A stretch of DNA of 64,000 bases from Aliiruegeria sabulilitoris (GCF_001558155.1 NZ_LOAS01000023.1:62001-126000), one strand, 5' to 3'; counted from the stretch's first letter, positions 1-8,660 are shown. A program made the numbers and translations. Notes: generated from the sequence alone by a model not told the origin.

Positions 1-1
1 C

Positions 2-265
2 GCCAAGCGTGCAACCTCCGTCGAGGAAATCAACGCCGCCGTGAAGGCCGCTGCCGATGGCCCGATGAAAGGTGTTCTGGGTTACACCAACCTCAAGAAC
101 GTCTCCATCGACTTCAACCACGACCCGCATTCGTCGATCTTCCACATGGATCAGACGAAGGTCATGGACGGCACCCTGTGCTCGGTCCTGTCCTGGTACG
201 ACAACGAATGGGGTTTCTCGAACCGGATGGCCGACACGGCCGTCAAGATGGGTTCGCTTATCTGA
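2..265 (+). CDS. gap: Glyceraldehyde-3-phosphate dehydrogenase, C-terminal part (5' end outside window)
   Basis: The last 87 codons of a type I GAPDH, which oxidises glyceraldehyde 3-phosphate to 1,3-bisphosphoglycerate with NAD(P)+ in the cytoplasm. The C-terminal catalytic-domain signature is visible, ending in the family-typical SWYDNEWGFSNRM followed by a short helix and the stop TGA. The reading frame is open from base 2, so the gene enters from the left edge and its start is not in the window. A strong intrinsic terminator lies 43 bases downstream, so gap is the last gene of its transcript. No anomaly seen. Confidence 0.95.
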   Translation, partial: AKRATSVEEINAAVKAAADGPMKGVLGYTNLKNVSIDFNHDPHSSIFHMDQTKVMDGTLCSVLSWYDNEWGFSNRMADTAVKMGSLI

Positions 266-308
266 GTTCCCTCGCGGTCAGGATGAACCACCTGACCGAA
301 ACTAAAGG

Positions 309-341
309 AAGCCCCGGCGCTCTCGCCGGGGCTTTCTTCTT
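309..341 (+). terminator. Intrinsic terminator of gap
   Basis: Perfect inverted repeat AAGCCCCGGCG / CGCCGGGGCTT (309-319 and 324-334) with a 4-base loop, followed by a T-rich tail (TTTCTTCTT). It lies directly after gap on the plus strand; the next gene is convergent. Confidence 0.9.
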
Positions 342-412
342 GGGGCAATGCAAGTCCGGTGGTGAAGCCCGGGGGGTGAAACCCCAATGGCGGTGCCAGA
401 AGAACGCCTTGG

Positions 413-1210
413 CTAGGTCCGCCAGTTCAGGACACGTTTCTCGATCGCGCCAATCGCCGTGCTGACAAGGATGCCGAGCGCAGACAGGATCACCACGCCG
501 GCAAAGAGCCGTTCAAGATCATAGAGCGCGCCCGCTTCGAGGATATAGGCGCCAATGCCGTATTCGGCGCCCAGCATCTCGGCCGCGACAAGAAGGATGA
601 TGCCGATGGCAAGCGAGATCCGGAGCCCCGAGAGGATGCCGGGCATGGCGCCGGGCAGCACGATCTTGCGAACAATGGAGAACCAGCCCATTCCGAAACT
701 CTGCCCCATGCGGATCAGCGTGCGATCCACGTTGTCGACGGCGCCATAGGTTGCCACGACCGTGGGTGTGAAGGTGCCGAAGGCGATAAGCGCGTATTTG
801 GAGCCTTCGTCGATTCCGAACCAGATGACGAAAAGCGGCAGCAGGGCGATCTTCGGGATCGGGAACAGCGCGGCGACGAGCGGGACGAGGCCTGAACGGA
901 CATAGGAGAACAGCCCGATCAGGATGCCGGTCGAGACGCCCAGCGTGACGCCGATGGAGGCTCCAACAACGAGGCGCGTGAGCGACGGAACCAGATGCTT
1001 GAACAGCATCCCCGTGCTCCAGAGTTCGCCGAAGGTTTTCACCACATCGCTCGGCCGGGGCAGGGTGAGGGCGGAGATCCACCCGGAACGGGTGCCCCAT
1101 TCGGCCAGGATCAGCAGGCTGGCAAAGACAGCCAGACCAGCCCCACGGATTGCCACCGGGCGGAAACCGCCGCCGCGAAAGGGAACGGGTTGGGCGTGCG
1201 TTTCAGGCAT
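413..1210 (-). CDS. ABC transporter permease, SsuC/TauC-like
   Basis: Inner-membrane permease of a nitrate/sulfonate/taurine-type importer, 265 aa with about six hydrophobic segments. The usual EAA-loop region for ATPase contact lies in the last third (around the segment GQSFGMGWFSIVRKIVLPG). I place the start at the ATG at 1210 because it overlaps the end of the ATPase gene by 8 bases, the normal arrangement in such operons; an earlier in-frame start would add 12 residues with no support. It is the third gene of an operon binding protein - ATPase - permease. The substrate cannot be read from the sequence; sulfonates, pyrimidine-like compounds or other small organics are all possible for this family. 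Confidence 0.85.
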   Translation of the reverse strand: MPETHAQPVPFRGGGFRPVAIRGAGLAVFASLLILAEWGTRSGWISALTLPRPSDVVKTFGELWSTGMLFKHLVPSLTRLVVGASIGVTLGVSTGILIGLFSYVRSGLVPLVAALFPIPKIALLPLFVIWFGIDEGSKYALIAFGTFTPTVVATYGAVDNVDRTLIRMGQSFGMGWFSIVRKIVLPGAMPGILSGLRISLAIGIILLVAAEMLGAEYGIGAYILEAGALYDLERLFAGVVILSALGILVSTAIGAIEKRVLNWRT

Positions 1211-1970
1211 TGAGCAGCTCCGCATCGGCCGCGCGGGCCTCTTCACGCATCAGGTTCCACAGGTGCTCCTGCGTCGTTTCAAGCTCGGCATCCATGTGGA
1301 TGCGATCGGCGAGAGGCTTGTCGATGTGCACGATCTCGCGGATCCGGCCGGGGCGGCGCGAGAGCACCGCGATGGAATGGCCAAGCCGGACCGCCTCGGC
1401 GAGGTTATGGGTGACGTAGACGGCGGTGAAGGGGGCGCGTGCCCATAGCGAGACAAGATCCTCCATCAGCAACTCGCGGGTCTGCGCGTCCAGCGCCGAA
1501 AGCGGCTCGTCGAGCAGCATGACGGCGGGGTTCACGGCCAGCGCCCTGGCAATAGCCACGCGCTGTTTCATGCCGCCCGAAAGCTGTTTGGGCAGCGCGT
1601 CGGCAAAGTCCGACAGGTTGGTGCGGGCGAGTACGTCCGCGGTGATCTCGGCCATGCGGGACTCTGGAAGCCCATGCGCCTCCAGCCCGAGACGCACATT
1701 TCCGGCAACGCTGCGCCAGGGCAGCAGGGCGAAATCCTGGAACACGTAGGTCAGCGGGTTCAGGCAGCCCTCCGGCGGGGTGCCGAGCTGCATCACCTGG
1801 CCGCTTTCGGGGCGCTCCAGCCCGCCGATGATCCGCAACAGGGTCGATTTCCCGCATCCCGACGGGCCGACCAGGCAAAGGATCTGCCCCGTGGCGATGT
1901 CGAGGTCTATTCCGTCGAGCACCGCCATGCCGTCATAGGCGTGGCTGAGCCCTTCAACGCGCAGATCCAT
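1203..1970 (-). CDS. ABC transporter ATPase, SsuB/TauB-like
   Basis: Cytoplasmic nucleotide-binding subunit, 255 aa, normal length for the family. Walker A GPSGCGKST at residues 35-43, Q-loop in TYVFQDFALLPW, signature LSGGMKQR, Walker B MLLDEPLSALD, and the switch His in YVTHNLAEA are all intact. It lies between the binding-protein gene (117 bases upstream) and the permease (8-base overlap), so it energises that importer. The short C-terminal tail has no obvious regulatory domain. Confidence 0.92.
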   Translation of the reverse strand: MDLRVEGLSHAYDGMAVLDGIDLDIATGQILCLVGPSGCGKSTLLRIIGGLERPESGQVMQLGTPPEGCLNPLTYVFQDFALLPWRSVAGNVRLGLEAHGLPESRMAEITADVLARTNLSDFADALPKQLSGGMKQRVAIARALAVNPAVMLLDEPLSALDAQTRELLMEDLVSLWARAPFTAVYVTHNLAEAVRLGHSIAVLSRRPGRIREIVHIDKPLADRIHMDAELETTQEHLWNLMREEARAADAELLNA

Positions 1971-2015
1971 CCGCGCTCCTTTCCTTCACGGGCGCCGAAC
2001 GCGCCCGGTCACAAG

Positions 2016-2040
2016 AACCGGCCCGATGTTCGGGCCGGTC
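2016..2040 (-). promoter_or_regulatory. Intercistronic hairpin after the binding-protein gene
   Basis: Near-perfect inverted repeat (arms GACCGGCCCGA and TCGGGCCGGTT read on the minus strand, 3-base loop) between the solute-binding protein gene and the ATPase gene. No T-run follows, so it is not a standard terminator. Such hairpins commonly protect the upstream message and allow the binding protein to be made in excess; that role is inferred. A second smaller hairpin (GGGCGC/GCGCCC, 1990-2006) follows. Confidence 0.55.
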
Positions 2041-2087
2041 GGGGGATTGGCAGGACGGTTTCGCCGCCGCCATTGCTTTCAATCGGC

Positions 2088-3101
2088 TCAGAGCGTCTCG
2101 ACGAAGCTCGGATTCACCAGCGTGTCCATGGTGATCGCGGCATCGACCAGACCCTCGGACTGGAACCAGCTCAGCTGGTCCTCGACCGAGGCCATGTTGA
2201 GCGCGGCGCCCTCGTTGAGACGCATGGTGCCGTTGATGATGCCCGGCGCCGCCTTCTCGCGTTCGCGGTCGGTGTAGACATATTTGTGGATCAGATCGAC
2301 CATGGCATTGACGCCATACTCGCCGGCGGCCTTGTCGATCATCGTGCTGTTATAGTCGGCAACGCCATTGGAATAGGCTCCGAGGAAGGATTTCACCAGA
2401 TCGGCCTCGCCGGAGGCGTTCTTCTCGGAAGTGAAGACGGTCGTGACCTGGTAGTTGGGGATATAGTCCGAGACATTGCCGATGATGTGGACCGCGCCGG
2501 AGCCGGCGAGCGGCTTGGCGATATGGGGCACTATGGACCAGGCGTCGATCTGGCCGGATTTAAGTGCACCGATGATCGCGCCGACCTTTTGCAGGGGCTT
2601 GAACTTGACGCTGACGCCTTCGGCGGCGGCGATCTTGGAGCCCATGTAGTGGAAGGAGGAGCCGGCGGTGGACATGCCGAAGGTCTTGCCGTCCAGCCCC
2701 GAGGGCGCTGTAAGACCGGCCTGGAAGGCGGCGTCGGAGGCAAGGATCTTCTGGCCGTCAATGCCGTCTTCCTCGGAGAGCGCGCCGCCGATGACCTTGA
2801 CCGCGCCCTTCTGCGCCAGCGAGATCAACCCGCCGGAAATGGCGGTGACGCCGAAATCGACATCGCCCGAGGCAATGGCCACGGCCATGGGCTGGGCGGC
2901 CTGGAAGAATTTCAGCTCCACATCGACGCCGGCTTCGGTGAAATAGCTGTTCTCATAGGCGACAAACGTGCCGGCATGGCTGGTGAAACGCAGCGCGCCC
3001 ACCGTGATCTTGCGGTTTTGCGCTATTGCGGGGGCGGCAAGGGCCGCCGCGGTGGCGCCTCCCACAAGCCCGATGGCCTGGCGGCGGTTGAATTTATGCA
3101 T
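2088..3101 (-). CDS. ABC transporter solute-binding protein, NMT1/SsuA-like
   Basis: Periplasmic binding protein of about 337 aa. The N-terminus has a twin-arginine-like leader (NRRQAIG followed by a hydrophobic stretch and an APAIA cleavage site near residue 27), then a type II periplasmic-binding fold resembling NMT1/THI5-like and SsuA proteins (segments such as VDFGVTAISGG and GKTFGMSTAGSS). The ATG at 3101 is chosen because AGGGAGGA stands just upstream. First gene of the importer operon. No thiamin riboswitch is recognisable in the 320-base leader, so a thiamin-precursor substrate is not supported. Substrate unknown. Confidence 0.85.
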   Translation of the reverse strand: MHKFNRRQAIGLVGGATAAALAAPAIAQNRKITVGALRFTSHAGTFVAYENSYFTEAGVDVELKFFQAAQPMAVAIASGDVDFGVTAISGGLISLAQKGAVKVIGGALSEEDGIDGQKILASDAAFQAGLTAPSGLDGKTFGMSTAGSSFHYMGSKIAAAEGVSVKFKPLQKVGAIIGALKSGQIDAWSIVPHIAKPLAGSGAVHIIGNVSDYIPNYQVTTVFTSEKNASGEADLVKSFLGAYSNGVADYNSTMIDKAAGEYGVNAMVDLIHKYVYTDREREKAAPGIINGTMRLNEGAALNMASVEDQLSWFQSEGLVDAAITMDTLVNPSFVETL

Positions 3102-3422
3102 GGGTTTCCTCCCTCTCACCGTAATCAAATTTGCTTATGGCGCCGGGCGGAACCGGCCCACGCACCGCGCAGGCGAGTCAAACCCTTTGACGCCGGGGCC
3201 GCAAGGGTGAAGCCGGATTCATTTCGGGTGAATCTGCCGCAGGGTGTTCCGCTGGGAGGGGCTCCCGCCGGTTTCCAGCGCATCGGAGATGCTTTGGAAA
3301 CGGTTGGACCGGGCGCGCCCGTCGGGCGCGATGGCGACGGAGTGCCAGGAGCCAGTCTTGTTCTGACCGGAAGCATCCCCGCCGGAGGCGCAGTCCAACG
3401 GACTGCTCTGGCCCCTTTGGTG
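3102..3422. other. Intergenic region between rpe and the importer operon
   Basis: 320 bases without a gene. It must contain the importer promoter (minus strand), but I cannot pick convincing -35/-10 boxes. Near the rpe end lie a small hairpin (CAGTCC/GGACTG) and one copy of the dispersed element listed separately. A short palindrome GATTCA/TGAATC lies at 3216-3234. No riboswitch consensus recognised. Confidence 0.6.
3355..3404 (-). repeat. Dispersed intergenic element, copy 1
   Basis: Reading on the minus strand, a short hairpin (CAGTCCGTTGGACTG) is followed by the core GCCTCCGGCGGGGATGCTT and the tail CCGGTCAGAACAAGAC. It sits 19-68 bases after the rpe stop codon in the rpe direction. Related copies are at 8701, 15655, 17148 and 44032. 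Confidence 0.6.
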
Positions 3423-4112
3423 TCAGGCTCTCGCGGCTTCCGCCGCTGTACGGATCGCCTGGATATTTTCGCCATAGGGCGCGGGGTCCGAAACCGAGCC
3501 GCCCTTGAACACGGCCGAGCCGGCGACCAGCACATCGGCACCGGCTGCAGCCATGAGCGGGGCGGTTTCGGGTGTCATGCCGCCATCGATCTCGATATGG
3601 ATCGGGCGGTCGCCGATCATGGCGCGCAGCTTGCGCACTTTCTCGACCTGGGAGTGTATGAATTTCTGCCCTCCGAAACCGGGGTTCACGCTCATCACGC
3701 AAATCAGGTCGACCATGTCGAGCATGTACTCGATTTCTTCGATGCCGGTGCCGGGGTTGAGCGCCAGTCCCGCTTTGCAGCCCGCGCCACGGATGGCCTG
3801 TAGCGTGCGGTGGGTATGGGGGCCGGCTTCCAGATGGGCGGTGATGATATCGGAGCCGGCCTCGGCGAAGGCGTCGATATAGGCATCGACAGGCGAGATC
3901 ATCAGGTGCACATCCATCACCGTCGCGATATGCGGGCGGATCGCGGCGCAGAGCGGCGGACCGAATGTAAGGTTCGGCACGAAATGCCCGTCCATCACGT
4001 CAACATGAATCCAGTCGGCGCCTTGCGCCTCCACGGCGAGGATCTCCTGGCCGAAATTGGCGAAATCCGCCGACAGGATGGATGGTGCGATCTTGATGGA
4101 ACGGTCGAACAT
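3423..4112 (-). CDS. rpe: Ribulose-phosphate 3-epimerase
   Basis: Interconverts ribulose 5-phosphate and xylulose 5-phosphate in the pentose phosphate/Calvin pathways. 229 aa, usual length. TIM-barrel landmarks are intact: APSILSADF near the N-terminus, the metal-site segment HVDVMDGHFVPN, DVHLMI, SVNPGFGGQKF and the phosphate-binding EIDGGM followed by GADVLVAGSAVF. The ATG at 4112 is preferred over a start seven codons upstream because the conserved N-terminus begins there and a purine-rich GGGAAGAGAG precedes it. The gene upstream (small hypothetical protein) ends 92 bases before and may be co-transcribed. Confidence 0.95.
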   Translation of the reverse strand: MFDRSIKIAPSILSADFANFGQEILAVEAQGADWIHVDVMDGHFVPNLTFGPPLCAAIRPHIATVMDVHLMISPVDAYIDAFAEAGSDIITAHLEAGPHTHRTLQAIRGAGCKAGLALNPGTGIEEIEYMLDMVDLICVMSVNPGFGGQKFIHSQVEKVRKLRAMIGDRPIHIEIDGGMTPETAPLMAAAGADVLVAGSAVFKGGSVSDPAPYGENIQAIRTAAEAARA

Positions 4113-4204
4113 GGCTCTCTTCCCTTTGGCCAAACGGGCCTTCGGGAGCGGGTTTTACAGGTTCCCACGCTGCTGTCGAGCCGGTTCCGGGCCGCGCCCG
4201 CGGA

Positions 4205-4540
4205 TCAGGCGACGTCGAGACGCTTCCAGTGCAGCATTTCCGATTCTACCACCCGGCGGGCAAAGGGGGCCATGCCGGCAGGCCCCGAGGCGCGGTCCTT
4301 CACATGGATGCACAGATCGGGCCGCCGGGAAGCGATCACACCGATCAACTCGCCCCGGATGGCATCGTCCAGCCCGGCGCCAATCACGACGCTCTGGATA
4401 TTCGGCTCGGCGTCCAGTTGCGCGATAACCTCGTCACGGTCATGCGCGCCGAGCCACTGGATCGGCAGGTCCTCCAACTCGTGAATGACATTGCGCATGA
4501 CATCCGGCAAACGACCGACCAACAGGACAACAGGTTTCAT
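4205..4540 (-). CDS. Hypothetical protein, possible receiver-like fold
   Basis: 111 aa, not recognised as a named family. A strong GGGAGGGAG ribosome site 3 bases before the ATG supports expression. The pattern VVLLVG, IQWLGAHD, IQSVVIGAGLD, CIHVKD looks like alternating beta strands of a small Rossmann or response-regulator-like domain, but the acidic pocket and conserved Asp/Lys of true receivers are not evident. There is no signal peptide or membrane segment. It lies upstream of rpe on the same strand and downstream of a divergent amidohydrolase. Function unknown. Confidence 0.65.
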   Translation of the reverse strand: MKPVVLLVGRLPDVMRNVIHELEDLPIQWLGAHDRDEVIAQLDAEPNIQSVVIGAGLDDAIRGELIGVIASRRPDLCIHVKDRASGPAGMAPFARRVVESEMLHWKRLDVA

Positions 4541-4705
4541 TTCTCCCTCCCTGCAATTGCAAATTGGAAGATCGCCGCCCCAAAGCGGCGGTCCTTTCCC
4601 AGCCTAGCACATCCCGAGAGGCGAATCGCTGATCCGGCGCAAGGGCGGGACATGTTTTCCGCTTGTACCCGTGGCGGATAGGGCTTGAAGTGGCTTGGAA
4701 ATCAG

Positions 4706-5863
4706 ATGGGGCTTCGCATGCTGAGCAATTCCGATCTTGTCGAACTGACCGCATTCCGCAGGGAGTTGCACCGCCATCCCGAACTTTCGGGCGAGGAGGT
4801 CGACACCGCGCGCCGCATAGGGGCGGCGCTCGAACCACTGGGAGCGGACAAGGTGCTGACCGGTCTTGGCGGGCATGGGGTCGCGGCTGTGTTCGACACG
4901 GGTGTCGAGGGACCGACCGTCCTGTTCCGGGCCGAGCTGGATGCATTGCCGATCGAGGAGATATCGGAGGCGCCCTGGCGCTCGACGGTTCCCGGCAAGG
5001 GGCACCTGTGTGGTCATGACGGCCATATGACCATGCTGCTCGCGCTTGGCCGCCTGCTAGAGCGCAAGCCCGTGGCGCGTGGCCGCGTGGTGCTGATGTT
5101 CCAGCCCGCCGAAGAGGACGGCAGCGGCGCGCGCGCCGTGGTGGCCGATCCGGGTTTCGAAGCAATCCGGCCCGATTGGGCCTTCGCCATCCATAATGAG
5201 CCGGGCCGGCCCTTCGGCACCGTCTCCACCCGTGTCGGCTTGATCAATTGCGCCTCGCGGGGGCTGGAAATCCGGCTGACGGGCAAGACCGCCCATGCGG
5301 CGAACCCGGAGGACGGCACCTCGCCCGCCCATGCCGTGGCTAGGCTCATCCCGGCGCTGGAAGGACTGGGGCAGGGGGGCAAGCTGGACGATGATTTCCA
5401 GCTGGTGACGCTTACCCATCTCCGCGTCGGCGAGCCGGCCTTTGGCGTGGCACCGGGCGAGGCTGTGCTTTTTGCCACCCTGCGCACGGCACATGATGAA
5501 GCGATGGCGGCGATGGAGCAGGATGCGCGGGCGCGCGTGACGGAGATCGCGGAGGCGGAGGGGTTGGAGGTCTCTTTCGCGCTGCACGACATCTTCGCGG
5601 CCTCCATCAACGACGCCGAGGCGACGGCGGTTGCCGTTGCGGCGATGGACGCCATTGGCGTGGCCAACGGCGATCAGGGCCTGCCGATGCGCGCCTCGGA
5701 GGATTTCGGTGTTTTCGGCTGGGGAGCGAAGGCGTCAATGCTCTGTCTCGGGCCGGGCGAGGATCACGCGGCCTTGCACAACCCGGACTACGATTTCCCG
5801 GACGACCTCATCCCCATCGGCGCGGCGATCTTCGAGCGCATCGCGCGGGACCTGCTGGGCTGA
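4706..5863 (+). CDS. M20-family amidohydrolase (hippurate/N-acyl-amino-acid hydrolase-like)
   Basis: Zinc-dependent hydrolase of the M20D/IAA-amino-acid hydrolase group, about 385 aa, normal length. The metal-binding motif LCGHDGHM, the PAEED motif with the catalytic Glu, and a C-terminal ASEDFGVF segment with the last metal ligand are present, with a dimerisation domain between. I choose the ATG at 4706, which has GGAA six bases upstream; ATG 4718 is the alternative, and a TTG at 4685 is less likely. No signal peptide, so cytoplasmic. It is convergent with a TetR gene (9 bases between stops). The exact acyl-amino acid substrate is unknown. Confidence 0.85.
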   Translation: MGLRMLSNSDLVELTAFRRELHRHPELSGEEVDTARRIGAALEPLGADKVLTGLGGHGVAAVFDTGVEGPTVLFRAELDALPIEEISEAPWRSTVPGKGHLCGHDGHMTMLLALGRLLERKPVARGRVVLMFQPAEEDGSGARAVVADPGFEAIRPDWAFAIHNEPGRPFGTVSTRVGLINCASRGLEIRLTGKTAHAANPEDGTSPAHAVARLIPALEGLGQGGKLDDDFQLVTLTHLRVGEPAFGVAPGEAVLFATLRTAHDEAMAAMEQDARARVTEIAEAEGLEVSFALHDIFAASINDAEATAVAVAAMDAIGVANGDQGLPMRASEDFGVFGWGAKASMLCLGPGEDHAALHNPDYDFPDDLIPIGAAIFERIARDLLG

Positions 5864-5872
5864 GCCTTGCCG

Positions 5873-6490
5873 TCAGCCCGTGTGACGGGCGCGGAAACGG
5901 GCAAATTCCGTCTCGCTCGGCTCACGTCCCGTGAACACGGCGACATAGGCGGGGATGCGGGCAAGGCGCGTCTCGGGGCGCTCCTCGATCTGCATCGAGA
6001 TATAGCCGAGCTGGGTATAGAGAACTGTCATCGCACGCACCTCGGCCTCCTGAGATGGATAGCCGAAACGTAGGAAAACGTCGGTAATGGCCTTGATCCG
6101 CCGCCCGTCTGCCTGCTCGACGCGCGGGTGCAACACTGGATCGGTCCGCGCCCAGTTGCGGATCGCCAAATCCAGCCGGGAGTCGAACAGCTCCGGCATC
6201 AGCCAGCAATCGCAGATGTTCAGCATCGCCTCGCAGATCGTCTCGGCATAGGCCACGCATCGCGCTTCAAGGTTGCCGGAATTGCGTGCCTCCCACCGGG
6301 TCACCATCGCCTCCAGCAGCGCCTCGCGATCCTTGAAATGCCAGTAGAAGCTGGTCCGCGACAGGCCAAGCGACTTGGCCAGCGGCATCACCTTCACGGC
6401 CTCCACGCCGCTCTCGGTCAGCAGCCGATAGGCCGCGTCCAGCCAGAGCTCCTCGGTTCCGCGCTGCTTGGGATGTGACACTGCAATCAT
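5873..6490 (-). CDS. TetR-family transcriptional repressor
   Basis: 205 aa. An N-terminal helix-turn-helix is recognisable (VKVMPLAKSLGLSRTSFYWHFKDREALL), followed by an all-helical ligand domain without recognisable ligand motif. The start is set at ATG 6490, where the typical N-terminal region begins. It is divergent from a large flavin oxidoreductase, and a long inverted repeat lies between the two genes, so it very likely autoregulates and represses that enzyme. The inducer is probably an N-methylated or other substrate of the oxidoreductase (inference from context). Confidence 0.9.
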   Translation of the reverse strand: MIAVSHPKQRGTEELWLDAAYRLLTESGVEAVKVMPLAKSLGLSRTSFYWHFKDREALLEAMVTRWEARNSGNLEARCVAYAETICEAMLNICDCWLMPELFDSRLDLAIRNWARTDPVLHPRVEQADGRRIKAITDVFLRFGYPSQEAEVRAMTVLYTQLGYISMQIEERPETRLARIPAYVAVFTGREPSETEFARFRARHTG

Positions 6491-6508
6491 GGAGCAGACG
6501 TAGCAAGA

Positions 6509-6547
6509 CTCGACAGGTATGACAACTTTCTTGACACATATGTCGAG
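6509..6547. promoter_or_regulatory. Probable TetR operator
   Basis: Inverted repeat with arms CTCGACAGGTATGACAA and TTGACACATATGTCGAG separated by 5 bases; 13 of 17 arm positions are complementary. It lies in the 124-base divergent promoter region, 19 bases before the TetR start and 68 before the oxidoreductase start, and contains a TTGACA that may be the -35 box of the rightward promoter. Confidence 0.75.
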
Positions 6548-6614
6548 ATACTGCCCGATTGACGCGCGGCGACTCATTCCCGGTCAGAACCACATACCAG
6601 CGCAGGAGAAAGAC

Positions 6615-8660
6615 ATGCCCAACGATCCGCTGTTGCAGCCCTACCAGCTCAAGCACCTGACGCTTCGCAACCGGATCATGACAACAAGCCACGAGCCCGC
6701 CTATTCCGAGGACGGCATGCCCAAGGAACGCTACATTGCCTATCACGAGGAGCGGGCAAAGGGCGGCGTGGCGTTGGCGATGACGGCGGGGTCTGCGGTC
6801 GTCTCGCGCGACAGCCCACCCTCGTTCAACAATATTCTCGCCTACAAGGACGAAGTGGTGCCATGGATCCGCCGGCTGACGGACGCGCTGCACGAACATG
6901 GCTGTGCGGCAATGATCCAGCTCACGCATCTGGGCCGGCGCACGGGCTGGTCCAAGGGCGACTGGCTGCCCTCGGTGGCGCCGGGGCCGCATTACGAGCC
7001 GGCGCACAAGTTCTTTCCCAAGGTGATGGAAGACTGGGACATCGCTCGGATCATCCGGGAGTATGCCGATGCGGCCGAGCGGATGCAGGCAGGCGGCATG
7101 GACGGGATCGAGCTGGAGGCCTATGGTCACCTGATCGACAATTTCTGGTCGCCGCTGACCAATGCGCTGGACGGGCCTTACGGTCCGCAGACGCTGGAAA
7201 GCCGGATGAAATTCGGCCTGGAGGTGATCGACGCCATTCGCAATCGGGTGGACGACGAATTCATCCTCGGCGTCCGTTTCGAGGCCGACGAGGCTTGGGA
7301 AGGGGGCATCGACCGGGCGATGGGGCTGGCCATGGCCGAGCGGATGAAGGCGACGGGGCAGGTCGATTTCCTCAACATCATTCGCGGCCGCATCCACACC
7401 GACGCGGCGCTGACCGGCGTGATCCCGGTTCAGGGAATGCGCAACGCACCGCATCTGGAATTTGCCGGATCGCTGCGTGAAGCGGTGGGGCTGCCGACCT
7501 TCCATGCCGCCAAGATCCCCGATGTGGCGACGGCGCGCCACGCGGTTTCCGCGGGGCTGCTGGACATGGTCGGGATGACGCGGGCCCACATCGCGGACCC
7601 GCATATCGTGCGCAAGATCATGGCCGGGCGGGAAGAGGACATACGCCCCTGCGTCGGTGCCAATTACTGTCTCGACCGGATCTACCAGGGCGGTGAGGCG
7701 CTGTGCATGCACAACGCGGCCACGGGGCGCGAGCTGACCATGCCGCATGACATTCCGCGCGCCGAGGTGAAGAAGAAGGTGGTCATCATCGGTGCCGGAC
7801 CCGGCGGGCTGGAGGCCGCGCGCGTCGCGGCGGCGCGCGGGCATGCGGTGGTCGTATTCGAGGCCGCGCCCGATCCCGGCGGTCAGGTTCGGCTTACCGC
7901 GCAATCGGAACGGCGGCGCGAAATGATCTCGATCATCGACTGGCGCATGGCGCAATGCGTGGCCGACGGGGTGGAGTTCCGCTTCAATACATGGGCGGAA
8001 GCTATTGATGTTGAGAAAGAAAGCCCGGATGCCGTCATCGTTGCGACGGGTGGTTTACCGAATACGGAGCTTTTCGAGCAAAGCGGAGAGAACGCGCTGC
8101 TGACCACGACCTGGGACATCATCTCGGGCGATGTGAAACCGGCTCGTACCGTTCTGGTCTACGACGAATCCGGTGATCATCCGGGCTTGCAGGCCGCACT
8201 GGGGGCGGCGCAGGCCGGCGCACAGGTCGAGATCATGACGCCGGATCGGAGTTTTGCGCCCGATATCATGGGGATGAACCTTGTTCCTTACGTTGCTGAA
8301 CTGCAGGAAAAGGGTGCCACCCTGACCGTCGCGCGCCGGCTGCTTGCCGTTGTGCAGGACGGAAACCGGTTGAAGGCGACGATCGGATCGGACTTCAACA
8401 GTCAGACCACCGATCTGTCTGTCGATCAGGTCGTGGTGAATTATGGCACGCGGCCCTTGGATGCCCTCTATTTCGACCTGAAACCCGGATCGACGAACCT
8501 TGGCGAAGTGGATTACGATGCGTTGATTTCCGGAGATCCCCAACGGGTTTGCCGCAACCCCGAGGGGCATTACCAAGTCTACCGCATTGGCGATGCCGTC
8601 GCCCCGCGCAACACGCATGCCGCGATCTATGACGCGCTGCGCCTGCTCAAGGATATCTGA
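6615..8660 (+). CDS. FMN/Fe-S/FAD NADH:flavin oxidoreductase, dimethylamine/N-methylproline demethylase-like
   Basis: 681 aa, three-part architecture of the trimethylamine dehydrogenase / dienoyl-CoA reductase family: an N-terminal Old-Yellow-Enzyme TIM barrel for FMN (residues 1-340), a cysteine motif for an Fe-S cluster (346-364), then a FAD/NAD(P) domain starting with IIGAGPGGLEAARVAA. It probably oxidatively demethylates a small N-methyl compound such as dimethylamine or stachydrine-derived N-methylproline; the exact substrate is not readable. The ATG at 6615 has AGGAGA six bases upstream. Odd point: the cluster motif reads C346-x2-A349-x2-C352-x11-C364, with Ala where trimethylamine dehydrogenase has its second Cys. 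Controlled by the divergent TetR. Confidence 0.85.
   Translation: MPNDPLLQPYQLKHLTLRNRIMTTSHEPAYSEDGMPKERYIAYHEERAKGGVALAMTAGSAVVSRDSPPSFNNILAYKDEVVPWIRRLTDALHEHGCAAMIQLTHLGRRTGWSKGDWLPSVAPGPHYEPAHKFFPKVMEDWDIARIIREYADAAERMQAGGMDGIELEAYGHLIDNFWSPLTNALDGPYGPQTLESRMKFGLEVIDAIRNRVDDEFILGVRFEADEAWEGGIDRAMGLAMAERMKATGQVDFLNIIRGRIHTDAALTGVIPVQGMRNAPHLEFAGSLREAVGLPTFHAAKIPDVATARHAVSAGLLDMVGMTRAHIADPHIVRKIMAGREEDIRPCVGANYCLDRIYQGGEALCMHNAATGRELTMPHDIPRAEVKKKVVIIGAGPGGLEAARVAAARGHAVVVFEAAPDPGGQVRLTAQSERRREMISIIDWRMAQCVADGVEFRFNTWAEAIDVEKESPDAVIVATGGLPNTELFEQSGENALLTTTWDIISGDVKPARTVLVYDESGDHPGLQAALGAAQAGAQVEIMTPDRSFAPDIMGMNLVPYVAELQEKGATLTVARRLLAVVQDGNRLKATIGSDFNSQTTDLSVDQVVVNYGTRPLDALYFDLKPGSTNLGEVDYDALISGDPQRVCRNPEGHYQVYRIGDAVAPRNTHAAIYDALRLLKDI

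Noticed and set aside
3102-3422. Thiamin (TPP) riboswitch before the NMT1-like binding protein
   Set aside because: Both strands were read for the conserved CUGAGA and ACCUGAUCUGG-type blocks and neither is present.
1674-3803. Long plus-strand open frame antisense to the importer operon and rpe
   Set aside because: It runs opposite to genes with clear motifs, has no ribosome site or recognisable domain, and reflects the codon bias of high-G+C coding DNA. Similar antisense frames opposite the FMN oxidoreductase, the giant oxidoreductase and the symporter kinase were dropped for the same reason.
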